Assembly (NCBI RefSeq): GCF_017876795.1 | Contig: NZ_JAGIOR010000001.1 | Coordinates: forward strand, 1,188,501-1,252,500 | DNA from: Rhizobium leguminosarum | Lineage (GTDB): Bacteria > Pseudomonadota > Alphaproteobacteria > Rhizobiales > Rhizobiaceae | Length of the DNA: 64,000 bases | Direction of reading: 5' to 3' | In this document: one piece after another, positions 18,769 through 26,778 of the stretch | How positions within the stretch are numbered: position 1 is the first letter of the stretch | Layout: every line of letters starts with the position of its first letter | The notes under the pieces: model-generated | Databases searched by the model: none | The model's input: the letters and a program-made list of their open reading frames with translations, nothing else | What the model was told of the DNA's origin: nothing | Program-made: the position numbers and the translations under genes

Positions 18769-19833
18769 ATGAGGAGAATTTTGATCTTGCTGCTGGCGTT
18801 CTGGCCGGGCTTTGCGCTGGCCGATCAGGCCTTCTATGCGGCGAAGTCGGGCAAGACCGATGCGCCGGTGCTGACGGTTTATTCCTCGCTCGACGAGCCG
18901 TTGGCGCGGCCGATGATCCGGGGTTTCCAGGACGCCAATCCCGACGTCGCGGTCAGGTATGAGGACATGCTGACCGGCGATATCTACGACCGGATCGTCA
19001 GGGAGACGGATGGCGGCAAGAAGACGGCGGACTTTGCCTTTTCCTCGGCGATGGACCTGCAGGTGAAGCTCTCCAACGACGGATATGCGCAGGTCAGCAA
19101 CCTGCCGATGAGTGCCGCATGGCCGAAATGGGCGAACTGGCGCAACACCGCCTACGCGCTTACCTTCGAGCCGGCGGTGTTCGTCTATCACAAGCCGAGC
19201 TTTGTGCATGAGCAGGTGCCGAGCTCGCGGGCGGAATTCGTCAATTACCTGAGTCGCAAGGGCAATGAAGTCTATGGCAGGATCGGCACCTACGATATCG
19301 AGCGATCCGGCGTTGGTTTTCTGTTCATGGCGCGCGACCAGGAGCAGTTCGGCGATATCTGGTCGGTGATCGGAGCGATGGGGGCTGCCGGCGTCAAGCT
19401 CTATTCGACGAGTTCGGCGATCCTGGAGCGCGTTGCCGACGGGCGCTTCGTGCTCGGCTACAATATTCTCGGCTCCTATGCGGCCGACTGGGCCTCGCGA
19501 TATCCGGATGTCGGCATCGTGCTGCCAAAGGACTATACCGTGGTGATGTCGCGGATCGGGCTGGTGCCGCAGGCGGCAGCCGAGCCGGAGCTCGGCCGGC
19601 GTTATCTCACCTTCTTCATGTCGAGGGAAGGGCAGACGATCATGGCGCGGGAGCTGCAGATCCCTGCGGTCAGCCCCGAGGTGGCGGGAGAAAATACCGC
19701 CAATACGCTGCAGGAACTGCTCGGCGCCCAACTTCGGCCGGTACCGGTCAGCCCCGGGCTGATGGTCTATCTCGACCAGGTCAAACGGGCGCGGCTGATC
19801 GCGCACTGGAACGAGGTTTTGCGGGCGCAATGA
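18769..19833 (+). CDS. Periplasmic solute-binding protein without its own ABC permease
   Basis: A 354-residue protein with a clear signal peptide (MRRILILLLAFWPGFALA, cleavage before DQ). The mature part reads like the iron/2-component-associated class of extracellular binding proteins: VLTVYSSLDEPLARPMIRGFQ near the start and VLGYNILGSYAADWASRYPDVGI in the second lobe. The ATG at 18769 is chosen because it begins the signal peptide; an upstream ATG at 18706 would bury it. No ABC ATPase or permease is adjacent. Binding proteins in this position next to TctDE-like kinases may present ligand to the sensor rather than to a transporter. The ligand is unknown. Confidence 0.82.
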   Translation: MRRILILLLAFWPGFALADQAFYAAKSGKTDAPVLTVYSSLDEPLARPMIRGFQDANPDVAVRYEDMLTGDIYDRIVRETDGGKKTADFAFSSAMDLQVKLSNDGYAQVSNLPMSAAWPKWANWRNTAYALTFEPAVFVYHKPSFVHEQVPSSRAEFVNYLSRKGNEVYGRIGTYDIERSGVGFLFMARDQEQFGDIWSVIGAMGAAGVKLYSTSSAILERVADGRFVLGYNILGSYAADWASRYPDVGIVLPKDYTVVMSRIGLVPQAAAEPELGRRYLTFFMSREGQTIMARELQIPAVSPEVAGENTANTLQELLGAQLRPVPVSPGLMVYLDQVKRARLIAHWNEVLRAQ

Positions 19834-19836
19834 AGG

Positions 19837-19954
19837 TGTCAGCTTTCGGCCGGTTCACCCCTGGGAACCTGGATTTAGACCGGCAGCTACCAATTACGGC
19901 TAAAAAGTGGCCTCTGCTCCTGGATATCGGGCCGATGTCAGCTAAATGACAGCT
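19837..19954 (+). promoter_or_regulatory. Putative TctD operator: TGTCAGCT direct repeats
   Basis: TGTCAGCT (19936-19943) and TGACAGCT (19947-19954) form a direct repeat with an 11-base period. The same TGTCAGCT occurs at 19837-19844. Tandem sites of this spacing are typical for OmpR-family regulators. The pair lies about 165 bases before tctC. A small GTGGC/GCCAC hairpin follows at 19962-19975. Assignment to TctD is inferred. Confidence 0.45.
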
Positions 19955-20118
19955 TGTTGTGGTGGCTTTGGCCACTTCTTCTCCGTGGAGGCGGAGAGCT
20001 GAAGCCTTGGGAGGTATTCTGCTCGTCATCAGGACACTTGCGTCCGCTGGCCGGCCATTCCTCTCGATTCCCTGGAGAATAACAGGCGGTTCGCTCAGCC
20101 GCCGACGGAGGACACATC

Positions 20119-21063
20119 GTGAAGCATACGTTCATCGCAACCCTATTTGCCGCGACCATTGCGCTGCCGGCCTATGCGGCCGACTACACCATCATCGCGC
20201 CGGCTGCTCCCGGCGGCGGCTGGGACCAGACGGCCCGTTCGCTGCAGACCGCGTTGCAGCAGGAGAAGATCTCCGGCAACGTGCAGGTCCAGAATGTTCC
20301 GGGCGCCGGCGGCACCATCGGCCTCGCGCAGTTCAGCAGCCAGGCTGCCGGCAATCCGAATTCGCTGATTGTTGGCGGCTATGTGATGGTCGGCGCGATC
20401 CTCACCAACAAGTCGCCGGTGACGCTCAAGGATGTTACGCCGATCGCCCGTCTGACTGGTGAATATGAAGCCGTCGTCGTTCCTGCTGCATCCGAGATCA
20501 AGACCATGGCCGATCTGGCTGCGGCGCTGAAGAAGGATCCGGGCGCGGTTTCCTGGGGCGGCGGTTCGGCCGGTGGTACCGACCACATCACGGTCGGCCT
20601 GATTGCCAAGGCCTCCGGCGTCGATCCGACGAAAATCAACTATGTCGCCTTCTCCGGCGGCGGCGAAGCGCTCGCTGCTATCCTCGGTGGCCAGGTCACG
20701 GCGGGCGTCTCGAGCTACAGCGAGTTCGAATCGCAGGTGAAATCCGGCACGCTCCGTCTTCTCGCCGTATCGAGCGACAAGCGCATCGACGGCGTCGATG
20801 CACCGACGCTGAAGGAAGCCGGCACCGACGTCGTCATCCAGAACTGGCGCATGGTTGCCGCTGCACCCGGCCTGTCGGCAGAGCAGGTGGCAAGCGTCAC
20901 CGCCGACTTCGAGAAACTGCATAGCTCCGCCACCTGGCAGGAAACTCTGAAGACCAAGGGCTGGGCCGACACCTATCTGTCCGGCGACGCCTTCAAGGCG
21001 CAGCTCGAGAAGGATGTCTCCGCCACCGAAGGCATTCTCAAAGATATCGGGCTTGTTCAATGA
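20119..21063 (+). CDS. tctC: Tripartite tricarboxylate transporter, periplasmic receptor TctC
   Basis: A 314-residue extracytoplasmic binding protein of the TctC/BctC (Bug) family, which hands a carboxylate to the TctAB membrane complex. The signal peptide is [20 protein letters not shown] with cleavage after residue 20. Family-typical blocks are [42 protein letters not shown] and [17 protein letters not shown]. The ATG follows a GGAGG site. It is the first gene of tctC-tctB-tctA, whose stop overlaps the tctB start. The region upstream holds putative TctD sites. Citrate or a related tri- or dicarboxylate is the expected ligand. Confidence 0.94.
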   Translation: MKHTFIATLFAATIALPAYAADYTIIAPAAPGGGWDQTARSLQTALQQEKISGNVQVQNVPGAGGTIGLAQFSSQAAGNPNSLIVGGYVMVGAILTNKSPVTLKDVTPIARLTGEYEAVVVPAASEIKTMADLAAALKKDPGAVSWGGGSAGGTDHITVGLIAKASGVDPTKINYVAFSGGGEALAAILGGQVTAGVSSYSEFESQVKSGTLRLLAVSSDKRIDGVDAPTLKEAGTDVVIQNWRMVAAAPGLSAEQVASVTADFEKLHSSATWQETLKTKGWADTYLSGDAFKAQLEKDVSATEGILKDIGLVQ

Positions 21064-21551
21064 GCGAGGATAACACCTCCTCGGCAACGACACGCCGCCC
21101 TGATTGGGCGGCGTTCATCATTGCCGTTTTCCTCTTCGTCGTCGCTGGCGTGATGGCCTGGGATGCCTCGCATCTGAAAACGATCGCGCAATACGACCGC
21201 ATCGGCCCGGCGACAGTGCCTGAAGTGGTGGCGTTCGGCCTCTTCTGTCTCGGGATCTGGACCGTCGCCGAAGCTTGGCGCGGCGAGTTTCCGGAGCGCG
21301 AGCGGCAGGAAGTGGCGCCGGTCATCTGGATCGTCGCCGGTCTGGCCGGCCAAATGCTGCTTCTGCGCGTCGCCGGCTTTTCGATTGCGACCGGAATCCT
21401 CTTTGCGCTGACGGCACGCGGCTTCGGCAAACGCAAGCTGTGGATCTCGCTGCCGCTTGGCATCGTCCTCAGCTTCGTCGTCTGGGCGATCTTCTCGCAG
21501 CTGCTGCAGCTGACGCTGCCGGCCGGGCCGCTCGAACATCTGTTCTTCTGA
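21060..21551 (+). CDS. tctB: Tripartite tricarboxylate transporter, small membrane subunit TctB
   Basis: A 163-residue inner-membrane protein with four or five hydrophobic segments (around AAFIIAVFLFVVAGVMAW, VVAFGLFCLGIWTV, VIWIVAGLAGQMLLL, and SLPLGIVLSFVVWAIF). This size and topology are those of the small TctB subunit. It starts at an ATG overlapping the tctC stop by four bases (ATGA), indicating coupled translation. With TctA it would form the proton- or sodium-driven channel fed by TctC. Its usefulness depends on whether the downstream tctA is functional. Confidence 0.9.
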   Translation: MSEDNTSSATTRRPDWAAFIIAVFLFVVAGVMAWDASHLKTIAQYDRIGPATVPEVVAFGLFCLGIWTVAEAWRGEFPERERQEVAPVIWIVAGLAGQMLLLRVAGFSIATGILFALTARGFGKRKLWISLPLGIVLSFVVWAIFSQLLQLTLPAGPLEHLFF

Positions 21552-21640
21552 CCGCGCGGGACGCGCTGTCGGCTCTTTTGATTTTGCGCGGCGCCTGACC
21601 TCGAAATCGCATGGTCGGGAACGCCGCTTGGGACACTAAG

Positions 21641-23154
21641 ATGAGCACATTCGAATTCCTATGGCAGGGTATCCTGGTTGCGATGCAGCCGATGAACCTG
21701 GTTTATGCGCTGGTCGGCGTGACGCTCGGCACCGCCGTCGGCGTGCTGCCCGGCATCGGCCCGGCACTCACCGTGGCGCTGCTTTTGCCCGTTACCTACA
21801 AGCTCGATCCGGGCGGCTCGCTGATCATGTTCGCCGGCATCTATTACGGCGGCATGTATGGCGGTTCGACTACCTCGATCCTGCTGAACACGCCGGGTGA
21901 AAGCGCCTCGATCGTCACCGCGCTCGAGGGCAACAAGATGGCGCGCGCCGGGCGCGGCGGGCCGGCGCTGGCGACGGCGGCGATCGGGTCCTTCGTCGCC
22001 GGCCTGATTGCCACGCTCGGGCTTGCCTTCATCGCTCCCTATATCGTCAAGCTGGCGCTGGTCTTCGGGCCGCGCGAATATTTCGCGCTGATGGTGCTTG
22101 CCTTCGTCACCGTCTCCTCGGCCTTCGGCGATTCAGCCCTCCGGGGTCTGACCTCGCTGTTCATCGGCTTCGCGCTCGCCATGGTCGGCATCGACCAGCA
22201 GACGGGGCAGGCGCGGCTTTCCTTCGGCATTCCCGACCTGCTCGACGGTGTCGAGGTGACGACGCTGGCGGTGGCGATGTTTGCGATCGGCGAGACGCTT
22301 TATATCGCCGCGCAGGGCAACCGGATCGCCGAGAAGGTCGAGGCAGTCAAGGGTTCGCTGTGGATGACGGCTGAGGACTGGGCGCGGTCTTGGAAGCCCT
22401 GGCTGCGTGGCACCTTGATCGGCTTTCCGATCGGCGCGATGCCGGCGGGCGGCGCTGAAATCGGCACCTTCCTGTCCTACGCGACCGAAAAGCGGCTGGC
22501 GAAGAACCCGGAGGAGTTCGGCCATGGCGCGAGGGCGTGGCCGGTCCCGAGGCGGCAAACAACGCGTCGGCCGCCGGCACGCTGGTGCCGCTTCTGACAC
22601 TCGGCCTGCCGACGACGGCGACGGCGGCGATCATGCTTGCCGGCTTCCAGCAATACGGCTTGCAGCCGGGGCCGCTGCTGTTTGCCACCAATCCGCAGCT
22701 CGTCTGGGGCCTGATCGCCAGCCTGCTCATCGCCAATGCGATGCTGCTGGTGCTGAACCTGCCGATGATCGGGCTCTGGGTAAAGCTGCTGACGATCCCG
22801 AAACCGTGGCTCTATGCGGGCATTCTGCTGTTTGCGACGCTCGGGACGATCGGCGCCAACCCGTCGGTGTTCGAACTCGGCATGCTGCTCGCCTTCGGCA
22901 TTCTTGGCTATCTCATGCGGCTCTTCGGCTACCCGATCGCGCCTGCGGTCGTCGGCCTGATCCTCGGGCCACTGGCTGAACAGCAGCTGCGCCGGGCGCT
23001 GGCGATCAGCCAGGGCGACGTCACGACGCTGGTAATGTCGCCGATCGCGGCGGGCCTTCTCATCGTTGCGGCGGCGGCCTTTCTCATCCCGCTGATCCTG
23101 CGGCTTCGCGGCCGCGGCCAGGTGCTGGCGCAGCTGGCGGCAAACGAAGACTAG
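21641..23154 (+). pseudogene. tctA: Tripartite tricarboxylate transporter, large subunit TctA, frameshifted
   Basis: Large membrane subunit of the TctCBA carboxylate transporter. The frame starting at the ATG 21641 ([15 protein letters not shown]) encodes family sequence such as [20 protein letters not shown] and [18 protein letters not shown]. After EEFGHGA (about 22531) it runs into unrelated sequence and stops at 22597. Family sequence resumes in another frame at about 22534 as [17 protein letters not shown] and continues to 23154. Restoring four bases at the junction (an expected IE dipeptide, ATCGAG reduced to AG) gives one protein of about 505 residues, the usual TctA size. This is therefore either a recent 4-base deletion or a sequencing error. 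Both halves otherwise look intact and well conserved. Confidence 0.9.
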
Positions 23155-23182
23155 AAGAAAAAGACGACATTACCCCTCCCTC

Positions 23183-23220
23183 GAGGCCGGCCATGGAAAC
23201 ATGTGCCGGCCTCCTGTTTC
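23183..23220 (+). terminator. Terminator of tctCBA
   Basis: A long stem (GAGGCCGGC at 23183-23191 with GCCGGCCTC at 23205-23213, extended by CATG/CATG around a GAAA loop) followed by CTGTTTC. It lies 29 bases past the tctA stop. Confidence 0.8.
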
Positions 23221-23310
23221 TGCATGGCTGAGGTGATTTTCTGAGCATTGTTGCGGCGGGTGCGGGTGCCCACCTATGACTGATCAACCATAGAGCGAGA
23301 GGAAAAGACA

Positions 23311-23481
23311 ATGTCCGCTATCCGCAGTTCAGTCCATACCGGTTTCCTTGGCCGCGCATTTGTTGCGCTCGGCGCTGCAAACGCCGTCAGCGCCGCTGTT
23401 GAAGCCGGCCGCCGTCCGCGCGCCCGCGACCTCAGGGAACTCGGCATCGACCCGGTGTCCTTCGGTCAGGTCATCCGATAA
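23311..23481 (+). CDS. Small basic protein, 56 residues, unknown
   Basis: An ATG at 23311 with GAGAGG eight bases upstream opens a 57-codon frame beginning MSAIRSSVHTGFLGRAF. It ends in RPRARDLRELGIDPVSFGQVIR. The C-terminal pattern, arginine-rich then DLRELGID, loosely recalls the end of DUF1127-type small proteins of alphaproteobacteria, but the match is too short to call. The frame has its own ribosome site and is followed 30 bases later by a good terminator, so it is very likely a real single-gene transcript. It is too short for many gene finders. Function unknown. Confidence 0.7.
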   Translation: MSAIRSSVHTGFLGRAFVALGAANAVSAAVEAGRRPRARDLRELGIDPVSFGQVIR

Positions 23482-23505
23482 AACTTTCCAGGCATGCATG
23501 AATGA

Positions 23506-23541
23506 AATAGCCCGCAGCCGATTGGTCGCGGGCTTTATTTT
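23506..23541 (+). terminator. Terminator of the small-protein gene
   Basis: Stem AGCCCGC (23509-23515) with GCGGGCT (23528-23534), followed by TTATTTTT. It follows the 56-residue gene. Confidence 0.85.
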
Positions 23542-23592
23542 TGTCCAAAGGGGATGCCGCAACTCTGGGCGTTGCGGCTCTAGTCTTTGTTT

Positions 23593-23641
23593 ATGCATGT
23601 CGTCGTCCCGGAACCGCTGCACACTTCCGGGCGACATGCAT
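23593..23641. repeat. Dispersed palindrome family C (RIME-like), copy 1
   Basis: Outer arms ATGCATGTCG and CGACATGCAT enclose an inner pair CCCGGAA / TTCCGGG. Near-identical elements occur at 44127-44174 and, inverted, at 48848-48896. The form is reminiscent of Rhizobium intergenic mosaic elements. It abuts the 3' end of the DUF475 gene. Confidence 0.8.
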
Positions 23642-23649
23642 TGTAATCG

Positions 23650-24741
23650 TCAGGCGTGAAGCTCGTCTTGCTTGGCGGTGTGATCTTCTAGCCGCTCGCG
23701 TTTGTTGTGGCGGATGGACGACCAGAGCGACAGGCCGATGAGGGCTGCGCCGCCGAGACCGGTGATCACCTCGGGGATGTGCACCAGGGTCTGCGCATAC
23801 ATGATCACCGAGAGGATCAGGATGGCGTAAAAGGCGCCATGTTCGAGATAACGGTATTCGGCAAGCGTTCCCTTCTCCACCAGCATGATCGTCATCGAGC
23901 GCACGTACATGGCGCCGATGCCAAGGCCGATCGCGATGACGAAGAGGTTCTGCGTCAGGGCGAAGGCGCCGATGACGCCGTCGAAGGAGAAGCTGGCATC
24001 CAGCACCTCCAGATAGATGAAGGCGCCGAGGCCACCCTTGGCGGCAGCGCTCATCGTCTGCTGCGAGGCATCGAGCAACCCGCCGACCACTTCGACCGCG
24101 AGGAAGGTAAGCAGGCCGTAGATAGCGCAATGGACGAAGACGGTGGCTTCCTCGCCGCCGATCAGCCAGGAGAAAACAAGCATCAGCGCCAGCACGAAGG
24201 CGATCTCGATACCCTTGATGGTGGCCGAGCGGGCCATCATCCTTTCCAGGCCCGGAAGCCAGTGGATCTCCTTCTTGTGGTCGAAGAAGTAGTTGAGGCC
24301 GACCATCATCAGGAAGGTGCCGCCGAAGGCTGCGATTGGCAGATGCGCGTCATTCATGATGCGGGCATATTCGGCCGGCTCGCGGGCGGCAAGCACCAGA
24401 GCATCCCAGGGGCCGATCTGTGCGGCGATCGCGACGATCGCCAGCGGGAAGACGATGCGCATGCCGAAGACGGCAATGATGATGCCCCAGGTCAGGAAGC
24501 GCTTCTGCCAGACCGGCGTCATCTCCTTCAGCTTGTTGGCATTGACGATGGCATTGTCGAAGGACAGCGAGATCTCCAGCACCGCAAGTACGGTGCAGAT
24601 GAAGAAGACGGTCGCCATACCACCGATCGTGCCTGTCGTCTGCCAGCCCAGCACGGCGCCGAGAACGAGGCCAAGGGCAGTGACGATGAAGGCCCAGCGG
24701 AAATAGCTGAGCGAGGATGTGTGGTTCAGGGACTGGTTCAT
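23650..24741 (-). CDS. DUF475 integral membrane protein, TerC-related
   Basis: A 363-residue polytopic inner-membrane protein with about eight or nine hydrophobic helices. The two characteristic acidic membrane motifs of the DUF475/TerC group are present: EISLSFDNAIVNA and DASFSFDGVIGAF, arranged as an internal repeat. TerC relatives have been linked to metal-ion (for example manganese) export, so a cation exporter is plausible but not shown. The ATG at 24741, preceded by GAGGTG, is preferred to a start 22 codons upstream that would extend into the leader. The gene has a long structured RNA leader with an internal terminator (24848-24967), so its expression is probably controlled by attenuation. 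Confidence 0.87.
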   Translation of the reverse strand: MNQSLNHTSSLSYFRWAFIVTALGLVLGAVLGWQTTGTIGGMATVFFICTVLAVLEISLSFDNAIVNANKLKEMTPVWQKRFLTWGIIIAVFGMRIVFPLAIVAIAAQIGPWDALVLAAREPAEYARIMNDAHLPIAAFGGTFLMMVGLNYFFDHKKEIHWLPGLERMMARSATIKGIEIAFVLALMLVFSWLIGGEEATVFVHCAIYGLLTFLAVEVVGGLLDASQQTMSAAAKGGLGAFIYLEVLDASFSFDGVIGAFALTQNLFVIAIGLGIGAMYVRSMTIMLVEKGTLAEYRYLEHGAFYAILILSVIMYAQTLVHIPEVITGLGGAALIGLSLWSSIRHNKRERLEDHTAKQDELHA

Positions 24742-24847
24742 GGCACCTCGCGGCCGCAAATCGTGTTGAAAAGGGTGGCTATATTGGAGAGAGGAGGCAC
24801 GCCACAACGGGCATGCGGGTCAGGCATGGTGAGCTTGTTCATCGATG

Positions 24848-24967
24848 AAAAATCCGCCGGCTAAGCTGCAGGCGGTACCGACATCACGAGAGCGCCGTTA
24901 AAAACTCTCGCCAGAGGGGCCCGGCACCAAAGTTCCCCGCCAGCCGATGTCTGGAAGGCTGCGGGAT
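24848..24967 (-). promoter_or_regulatory. Structured RNA leader with terminator upstream of DUF475, terC-motif-like
   Basis: Read on the minus strand. Stem A pairs CCCGCAGCC (24957-24965) with GGCTGGCGGG (24936-24945). Its loop contains GACATC (24946-24951), complementary to GATGTC downstream (24880-24885), giving a possible pseudoknot. Stem B pairs GGTGCCG (24922-24928) with CGGTACC (24874-24880). Stem C pairs CGAGAG (24905-24910) with CTCTCG (24887-24892). A terminator hairpin (CCGCC 24871-24875 with GGCGG 24854-24858, then five U) overlaps stem B by two bases, as in a riboswitch expression platform. Candidate riboswitches named terC have been reported upstream of related genes in Rhizobiales; whether this is one is not verified. 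Confidence 0.65.
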
Positions 24968-24973
24968 AGGCCC

Positions 24974-25002
24974 TAGGTAATAAACTTCCCCCGCCTGTCA
25001 AG
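24974..25002 (-). promoter_or_regulatory. Promoter of the DUF475 transcript
   Basis: CTTGAC (24997-25002), a 17-base spacer and TACCTA (24974-24979) on the minus strand. This predicts a start near 24967, immediately before the first stem of the leader. CTTGAC is the rhizobial housekeeping -35 consensus. Confidence 0.6.
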
Positions 25003-25094
25003 GCCGGTCGCCGTATGGATTTCAGGTGTTTTTTTGGAACCATCCGGACGCCCGCCCGTTAGCCACTGGTTGAGCTTAAAAAAGGAGGCCGATG

Positions 25095-25322
25095 ATGCAC
25101 ACTTCGACCCATGTCCCCGACAAACGCGCAGAGGCTGCCGACCGCATGAAGCGGGCAAAGCCAAACCGCATGCAGAAGGCGCAGGTGCTGCCGCCGCATC
25201 ATGTCGACCTGACACTGACGCCCGGCGTCTATCACGACATTCACGTGCCGGCCCACGTTACCGGTGCGGATCTTTCCAAGGGTGGTCCTGACATCAAACG
25301 CAATGCGGAGACCAAGAAATAA
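25095..25322 (+). CDS. Small protein of 75 residues, unknown
   Basis: The frame begins MHTSTHVPDKRAEAADRMKR and ends DLSKGGPDIKRNAETKK. A near-perfect ribosome site (AAAGGAGG) lies 6 bases before the ATG at 25095; the ATG three bases earlier is too close to it. The protein is hydrophilic, rich in His, Lys and Arg, without membrane segment or cysteine. I recognise no family. It is divergent from the DUF475 gene and followed 60 bases later by another small gene, so the two are probably one transcript. The strong ribosome site and normal codon use argue that it is real. Confidence 0.65.
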   Translation: MHTSTHVPDKRAEAADRMKRAKPNRMQKAQVLPPHHVDLTLTPGVYHDIHVPAHVTGADLSKGGPDIKRNAETKK

Positions 25323-25382
25323 CCAGGATTCCGGAAGGCTCTTTGGCCACTGACGGCAGATTTGAAACAGGGTGAGAACAAT

Positions 25383-25559
25383 ATGACGATCAACTTTGTG
25401 CCCCGCGAGATCTTCATCCGGCACGAGAATGAATGGCAGGCTGTACGCGAGGCGGCGGACGAGCGCATCAATATCGGCAGACGCCAAAAGCCGCTGGCCG
25501 CGCCGATCGGCGGCACGGCCCCGGTTGGAAACGATCCTTCAGCCGCACGCTCTGAATGA
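25383..25559 (+). CDS. Small protein of 58 residues, unknown
   Basis: Starts at ATG 25383 (MTINFVPREIFIRHENEWQAV) after a weak AGGGTGAGA ribosome site. An in-frame TTG at 25362 is less likely. It is hydrophilic, with an Arg-rich middle and no recognised motif. It follows the 75-residue gene by 60 bases on the same strand and probably shares its transcript. Both may be small rhizobial proteins with no assigned function. No clear terminator follows; the next gene lies 337 bases downstream. Confidence 0.55.
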   Translation: MTINFVPREIFIRHENEWQAVREAADERINIGRRQKPLAAPIGGTAPVGNDPSAARSE

Positions 25560-25896
25560 GCGACAGACAATCACGCTGATACGGACGCCCGGCATGATGC
25601 CGGGCGTCTCGTTTTCTATTGGTCTTATCCCGATCGAGATGCCGTGCGGAATTGTAGCCGAACCGTTCTTTTCGTCACAACATCCGAAATTTTTCGCTGG
25701 CTAACGAATGATCGCGGAATTTGTTCGGCTTTTTCCCCTCAGGCGTCTCGATTCTCCACGGGCTTCTCCAACACAGCCATAGTGGCTACGGAACATTCGA
25801 GCTCGAGATCGGCGGATCAGGCATCATCCTGTCTCCGCGCCAACCTTTCAGAAAGGATTGGGCGGCGATAATCCCGGCCTCACGGGAATCGGACTG
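25560..25896 (+). other. Spacer, no gene seen
   Basis: The 337 bases hold a GC-rich inverted pair around GACGCCCGGCATGATGCCGGGCGTC (25584-25608) followed by TCGTTTTC, which could terminate the small-gene transcript. The rest shows no convincing frame or signal. Confidence 0.5.
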
Positions 25897-26616
25897 ATGG
25901 CCAAGACAGCGACACGCGGCCGCCGCAAGGCGCCGGCGAGGGGAAAAAGCAAAGCGCGCAGCAGCGGTGGCGGATTGCTGCCCTGGGCGGTGATCGGCAT
26001 CGCCGCGATCGGCGGCATTGTCGCCCACGACCACTGGAAGAGCATTCAGCCGATGCTTGCACGGCAATCAGCGTCGATCACGCGGGAAACGGCGGAGCCG
26101 AGACCCGCCGTCGGGAAGGACGTGCCGCCGAAGCAGGTGGCGCTTGCCACACCCACGCCGAAAGCCGCGCCGCCGCAATCGCAGCTGCTGCCGCCGGCGA
26201 CGATCCCGACGCCGGCCATACAGCCGGTCAAGGCGGTGCCGTCCCCGCTTACCCCTGCCATTCCGGAAACCGGGACCGTCGCCTTCGGTTATTGCGGGCA
26301 GGGCGCCCATATCAACTGCGTCGGCGATGGCGGCATCTTCTGGTACAAGGGTGAGAAGATCGTGATCGCCGATATGGCAAGCCCTGTTGTCGACCAAGCG
26401 CGCTGCGATGGCGAGCGCAGGGTGGCCTTTGCCGCCAAGTCGCGGCTGCTGGCGCTTCTAAACGCCGGTCCGTTCACCATGAATGCCGCGGGCAAAGCCG
26501 AGCCCTCAGGCGTACCGCGCGTCGTCTCGCGCGACGGGCGCTCTTTCGGCGCGCAACTGATCAATGAGGGGCTGGCGCGCAAGCCAGGGGCTGCTGGCAG
26601 CGCCTGGTGTGCCTGA
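25897..26616 (+). CDS. Membrane-anchored nuclease-like protein, degenerate SNase fold
   Basis: A 239-residue protein. A basic N-terminus (TRGRRKAPARGKSKAR) precedes one membrane helix (LLPWAVIGIAAIGGIVA), then a Pro/Ala-rich linker to about residue 135 and a C-terminal domain that aligns by eye with thermonucleases. The usual catalytic run (DGDT, then an Arg, then IDAPE) reads GDGGIFWYKGEKIVIADMASP, so key residues are absent. Only the CDGERRVAFAAKSRLLALL helix is well kept. It is therefore probably not an active nuclease. The ATG at 25897 is preferred to one 13 codons upstream. The C-terminal domain would lie in the periplasm. Confidence 0.65.
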   Translation: MAKTATRGRRKAPARGKSKARSSGGGLLPWAVIGIAAIGGIVAHDHWKSIQPMLARQSASITRETAEPRPAVGKDVPPKQVALATPTPKAAPPQSQLLPPATIPTPAIQPVKAVPSPLTPAIPETGTVAFGYCGQGAHINCVGDGGIFWYKGEKIVIADMASPVVDQARCDGERRVAFAAKSRLLALLNAGPFTMNAAGKAEPSGVPRVVSRDGRSFGAQLINEGLARKPGAAGSAWCA

Positions 26617-26620
26617 CGGA

Positions 26621-26672
26621 TAGAACAGGATGATTTTAGGCCCGGTTGGCCAACAATCTGAATCCTGTTCTA
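26621..26672. repeat. Palindromic repeat (AGAACAGGAT family)
   Basis: TAGAACAGGAT (26621-26631) and ATCCTGTTCTA (26662-26672) are perfect inverted arms enclosing a smaller GGCC/GGCC pair. It begins five bases after the stop of the nuclease-like gene and may also act as a terminator. Confidence 0.65.
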
Positions 26673-26686
26673 AATTAAAGAGTTAG

Positions 26687-26732
26687 AGCATGATGTCGGC
26701 CGAAAACCGCTTACACTTTTCGGCATCATGCT
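26687..26732. repeat. Palindromic repeat (ATGATG-CCGAAAA family), copy 1
   Basis: Arms AGCATGATG and CATCATGCT with an inner CCGAAAA / TTTTCGG pair. A related element, with the sequence between the arms conserved, lies at 46363-46414. Confidence 0.75.
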
Positions 26733-26733
26733 T

Positions 26734-26768
26734 AGCATTTCCGTTTTTCTTCGAATCACGGAAATGCT
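26734..26768. repeat. Palindromic repeat (AGCATTTCCGT family)
   Basis: AGCATTTCCGT (26734-26744) and ACGGAAATGCT (26758-26768) are perfect inverted arms around a 13-base loop. It abuts the preceding palindrome. Confidence 0.7.
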
Positions 26769-26778
26769 CTGTCTCTCT

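Noticed and set aside
24742..24967. Manganese riboswitch (yybP-ykoY) upstream of DUF475
   Set aside because: The conserved GGGGAGUA and GCAAGACC loops are absent; the leader is reported as a different structured element.
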